Source of the DNA: an uncultured Verrucomicrobiota bacterium
Lineage (GTDB): Bacteria; Verrucomicrobiota; Verrucomicrobiia; Chthoniobacterales; SZAS-18
Direction: 5' to 3'
DNA: 32,419 bases
Assembly (NCBI GenBank): GCA_937859745.1
Contig: CALMAQ010000124.1
Coordinates: 1 to 32,419 of the forward strand
Made by a program: the position numbers and the translations under genes. The notes beneath the pieces are model-generated. The model was not told where the DNA came from and did not search any database. It saw nothing but the letters and a program-made list of their open reading frames with translations. Numbering within the stretch: the stretch's first letter is position 1; every line of letters begins with the position of its first letter. Positions 29,562-32,419 of this stretch are shown here, one piece after another.

Positions 29562-31369
29562 TTCTTGTGCGGCAGGAAGTTTTCCACGAGATCGCCGACC
29601 GCCCCTTTGATGATGCCTACCGCCGCCGAGTCGCGCGGGGTGGAAGTGGCGAAGCCCATCGCCTGCCCGAAACCGATGTGCGGTGGCAAACAGGGCACTT
29701 CGGGGTCCGTGTAGGCTTCCAACACGACGGGCTTGCGCGTGGCGAAGGCCTCGTCCCAAGCCGCGCCGACGTTCTCGGCCTTGTCCACGCGGATGCCGTG
29801 CAGCCCGAGCATCTCGGCGTAGCGCGCATAAGGGAAATCGGGCACCTCTTGGCTGGCCTCGAACTTCGGGTCTCCTTCCATCACGCGCTGTTCCCACGTC
29901 ACCTGGTTGAGGTCCCGGTTGTTGAGCACCAGGATCACCAGGCGCGGGTCGCTCCAGTCCTTCCAATACTTGGCGATGGTGACGAGTTCGTTGATGCCGT
30001 TCATGAGCATCGCGCCGTCGCCTACCAGCGCGATGGGCACGCGGTCGGGCCACGCGAACTTCGCGCCGATGGCATACGGCACGCCCGGCCCCATCGTCGC
30101 CAGCGTGCCCGAGAGGCTGCCCATCATGCCTCGGCGGATGTTGACGTAACGCGCGTACCAGTTCGCCGACGAGCCGCTGTCGGCGGAAAGAATGCAGCGA
30201 TCCGGCAATCGGGGAGAAAGCTCGTAGAACACCCGCTCGGGGTTGATGCCGTTGGCGGGATTGTTCTCGTTCATGGCCCGCGCCTTGATCAGAGTGCGCC
30301 AGGCGGCCATGTCCTTCGTCACTTTCTCGCGCCAGGAGCCATCGGTTTTCGGTTTCAACAGCGGCAGCAGCGCGCGGAGGGTTTCCGCCGCGTCGCCGCA
30401 GAGCGGCACTTCCACCGGGTAGCGGATGGAGAGCATCTTCGGGTCGAGGTCGATCTGTACGCCGCGCGCGTCGCCCGGCTTGGGCAAAAACTCGGAGTAC
30501 GGAAACGACGAGCCGACCATCAGCAGCGTGTCGCAGCCCATCATCAAATCCCAAGAGGGCTTGGTGCCCAGCAGGCCAATCGCTCCCGTGCAGCCCGGCG
30601 CGTCGTCGGGCAGCACGGTTTTGCCCAGCAGCGCCTTGGCCACCCCCGCGCCGAGCACGTCGGCGACCTGCTGTACCTCGTCGGCGGCCCCCCCCCCCCC
30701 GGCCCCCACGAGCATGGCCACTTTCTTGCCCGCGTTGAGCACTTCCGCCGCGCGCCGCAGGTCCGCTTCATAAGGGACGACGCGCGGGGCGCTGTAGCCC
30801 ACGCCCGTGTAGACCGTGCCGTGGGCGCGGGGGCCTTCCTCGACCATGTCCACTTCCTGCAGGTCGTTGGGGATGACGATGCACGTCACCGTGCGCTCGG
30901 CCCTGGCGATGCGGATGGCGCGGTCCACCATCGTGCGGACCTGCTCGGGCACGCTGGCCTGGATGACGTACTCCGCCGCCACGTCCTTGAAGAGGCCGGT
31001 CAGGTCGATCTCCTGCTGGTAGTGGCTGCCCAGCGAGCGCCGCGCCTGCTGTCCAATGATGGCAACCACGGCCTGGTGGTCCATCTTGGCGTCGTACAGG
31101 CCGTTGAGCAGGTGGACGGCACCCGGCCCGCTGGTGGCCAGGCACACGCCCACCTCGCCCGTGAACTTGCTGTGCGCGCACGCCATGAAGGCGCTCATCT
31201 CCTCGTGGCGCACCTGGACGTACTCGATCTTGCCCTCAGGGGTGCCGATCTTCGCGCGGTTCATCGCCCCGAGGATGCCGTTGATGCCGTCGCCGGGAAA
31301 ACCGAAGATGCGTTTGACGCCCCACTCGGTGAGGCGGCGGATGAGAAAGTCTCCAACGGTTTTGCTCAT
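29558..31369 (-). CDS. Thiamine pyrophosphate-dependent enzyme, pyruvate oxidase/acetolactate synthase-like
   Basis: This 603-residue protein has the three domains of the family: an N-terminal pyrimidine-binding part with IFGFPGDGINGILGAM and the catalytic-type Glu in VRHEEMSAFMA, a central domain (VAMLVGAGGGGAADEVQQVA, then VLGAGVAKALLGKTVLPDD) and a C-terminal pyrophosphate-binding motif GDGAMLMNGINELVTI ending in LVLNNRDLNQVTW. It resembles PoxB-type enzymes more than biosynthetic acetolactate synthase, and no regulatory subunit gene is adjacent. A run of 13 G codes for the GGGG near residue 226. It is the first gene of the seven-gene operon; the region upstream separates it from a divergent L,D-transpeptidase gene. 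Confidence 0.92.
   Translation of the reverse strand: MSKTVGDFLIRRLTEWGVKRIFGFPGDGINGILGAMNRAKIGTPEGKIEYVQVRHEEMSAFMACAHSKFTGEVGVCLATSGPGAVHLLNGLYDAKMDHQAVVAIIGQQARRSLGSHYQQEIDLTGLFKDVAAEYVIQASVPEQVRTMVDRAIRIARAERTVTCIVIPNDLQEVDMVEEGPRAHGTVYTGVGYSAPRVVPYEADLRRAAEVLNAGKKVAMLVGAGGGGAADEVQQVADVLGAGVAKALLGKTVLPDDAPGCTGAIGLLGTKPSWDLMMGCDTLLMVGSSFPYSEFLPKPGDARGVQIDLDPKMLSIRYPVEVPLCGDAAETLRALLPLLKPKTDGSWREKVTKDMAAWRTLIKARAMNENNPANGINPERVFYELSPRLPDRCILSADSGSSANWYARYVNIRRGMMGSLSGTLATMGPGVPYAIGAKFAWPDRVPIALVGDGAMLMNGINELVTIAKYWKDWSDPRLVILVLNNRDLNQVTWEQRVMEGDPKFEASQEVPDFPYARYAEMLGLHGIRVDKAENVGAAWDEAFATRKPVVLEAYTDPEVPCLPPHIGFGQAMGFATSTPRDSAAVGIIKGAVGDLVENFLPHKK
30688..30700. repeat. Homopolymer of 13 C (13 G in the coding strand)
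   Basis: The run lies inside the TPP-enzyme gene and encodes four glycines and the first base of an alanine codon. The frame is intact as given. Such tracts slip readily during replication and can switch genes on and off in some bacteria; they are also prone to read errors. Confidence 0.9.
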
Positions 31370-31715
31370 AAGCTCAATGGGGTCACCTCAACACCGGATC
31401 GTCCTGTTGGTTCTCAATGAAAGGCGAGCCGACGGGTCCGGGAATGAGATCAGCGTCGTTCTCGCGCATGGACGAACCGCACTGATCTTATCGCTCATCG
31501 AGCGACGCAAGAAATACTTTCTCGGTCACAGATTCAAGACGCAACGAGTATAGGGGCATCCATTGACGTGGCTTCGATTTTCGGGTCGGATGGGTGGGTT
31601 GGTCAGGAACGCTCCGCAAATCGACTGACCTGCCTTCCTGCCGAACGACCGTTACATCAATTCTGCGATGGAGTCGAACCGTGCATTTCGCTGATTTTGT
31701 CCAAATAAAAAACCC
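31370..31715. other. Divergent intergenic region
   Basis: This stretch separates two divergent genes and should hold the promoters for the seven-gene operon (minus) and the L,D-transpeptidase (plus). I see no credible gene. I could not assign -35/-10 boxes with confidence, and there is no strong palindrome. Confidence 0.4.
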
Positions 31716-32419
31716 GTGAAAATTCTGACCGCCGCCCGTCGACTTTGCAACGTCACCCTTCCGCTCGTTTTCCTGTTCGGCCTTTTTGCCGGGGCGGGCA
31801 TCGGCACGGCCCAGAACATCGAAGCAGGCAAGGAACAAAAGGCGCTCACTCCCGACCTCAAGCCGGGCGATTACGTGTGGCAGCCGGAGGTCTCTCCCGC
31901 CGGTCCCGTGGCGATTATCGTGAGTCTTGGCGAACAGACGCTCTACGTCTACCGCAACGGCGTGCGTATCGGCCGCTCGACGGTTTCCTCGGGTAAGGAG
32001 GGGCACAAGACACCCACGGGAGTATTCACAATCTTGGAAAAGAACGTGGTGCATCATTCCAGCGCCTACCACGAGGCGAGCATGCCCTACATGGAACGGC
32101 TGACCTGGGGCGGCGTGGCCATCCACGCGGGCAACCTGCCCGGCTACCCGGAAAGCCACGGCTGCATCCACGTGCCGAAGGATTTCGCCAAGAAACTCTA
32201 CGAGGTCACCGGCAAAGGAACTACCGTGCTCGTGACAGACGGCAAGGCGGCGGAGGCAACCGCTGCCGAACCCGGCTTGTTGTTCGCGGCGGGTAATGGA
32301 CCAGCCGCGCCGCCGGCCGTCTCGCCGGATGCCACCCCCGGCGGGGCAACCTGGCACCCGCCCGCGGCGGCGAGCGGCCCGGGCGGCCTCGGTTTCAGCA
32401 GTGGTGCCCGGCGGATCTA
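31716..32419 (+). CDS. L,D-transpeptidase (YkuD domain), 3' end outside the window
   Basis: At least 234 residues are present and the frame is still open at the window edge. A signal peptide or anchor (about residues 12-32, LPLVFLFGLFAGAGIGTA) is followed by the YkuD domain (about 64-175): VAIIVSLGEQTLYVYRNGVR, GHKTPTGVFTI, GGVAIHAGN and the active-site motif SHGCIHVP with Cys150. Such enzymes cross-link peptidoglycan or attach proteins to it in the periplasm. The region after residue 185 is Ala/Pro/Gly-rich and probably disordered. The start is GTG at 31716. I see no clear ribosome-binding site. Confidence 0.9.
   Translation, partial: MKILTAARRLCNVTLPLVFLFGLFAGAGIGTAQNIEAGKEQKALTPDLKPGDYVWQPEVSPAGPVAIIVSLGEQTLYVYRNGVRIGRSTVSSGKEGHKTPTGVFTILEKNVVHHSSAYHEASMPYMERLTWGGVAIHAGNLPGYPESHGCIHVPKDFAKKLYEVTGKGTTVLVTDGKAAEATAAEPGLLFAAGNGPAAPPAVSPDATPGGATWHPPAAASGPGGLGFSSGARRI

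Noticed and set aside
29567-31420. A 617-residue plus-strand reading frame opposite the TPP-enzyme gene
   Set aside because: Antisense shadow of a gene with complete TPP-enzyme motifs.

Overview
The window is GC-rich DNA from a bacterium, with tightly packed genes, frequent 4-base ATGA overlaps and several kinds of mobile DNA. The gene content (paired DUF3500 proteins with a HupE-like protein, a seven-gene oxidoreductase operon, an L,D-transpeptidase) points to a Gram-negative environmental bacterium. Verrucomicrobiota is my best guess, but no rRNA or marker gene fixes this. The window falls into two halves.

Half 1 (1 to about 16.6 kb) looks like a plasmid or a plasmid-derived island. It opens with an array of about ten direct repeats of a 19-base unit (6-446) and a gene-poor stretch with two TTGTATACAA palindromes exactly 100 bases apart. 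A cargo block follows: a hypothetical protein, a macro-domain protein, a DUF72 protein, a Mut7-C RNase-like protein and a convergent radical SAM protein of the PA0069 type. Next is a LexA-like self-cleaving repressor whose N-terminus is ribbon-helix-helix-like and whose start codon overlaps a palindromic operator candidate. After a hairpin-rich gap come plasmid-type genes (DUF932, a small hypothetical protein, DUF6573, an XRE regulator). The core is an operon homologous to the IncP (RK2) central control operon in the same order, korA-incC-korB, preceded by an exact match to the RK2 KorB operator (TTTAGCGGCTAAA). A zeta-toxin-like P-loop protein with a coiled-coil tail follows. Facing it is a translationally coupled three-gene operon: serine recombinase, ParB-like protein, RepB-like partition protein. 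A DUF6431 zinc-ribbon protein, probably mobile-element related, ends this half.

Half 2 (16.6 to 32.4 kb) looks like chromosomal-type metabolic DNA with insertion and decay scars. A dienelactone hydrolase gene is cut off at about 16,634. Upstream of it lie a HupE/UreJ-like membrane protein and two DUF3500 paralogues, one inactivated by a frameshift plus a nonsense codon. A glucoamylase (GH15) N-terminal fragment, an MgtC-family protein and a complete 795-base IS1-family element follow; its transposase is split at an A6 run. After a 0.7-kb stretch without recognisable genes comes a seven-gene minus-strand operon, in transcription order: TPP-dependent pyruvate oxidase-like enzyme, enolase-superfamily (mandelate racemase/muconate lactonizing type) enzyme, an internally duplicated membrane protein, gluconate 2-dehydrogenase subunit 3-like protein, GMC flavoprotein, an ASRT (sensory rhodopsin transducer) domain protein and an SDR oxidoreductase. 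This looks like a sugar or sugar-acid oxidation pathway with its own small-molecule-binding protein. A divergent, truncated L,D-transpeptidase gene ends the window.

The strongest candidates for something undescribed are the RK2-like korA-incC-korB circuit with its conserved operator outside the usual IncP context, the recombinase-ParB-RepB operon beside it, and the ASRT-containing oxidation operon. All assignments are by eye; no database search was run.
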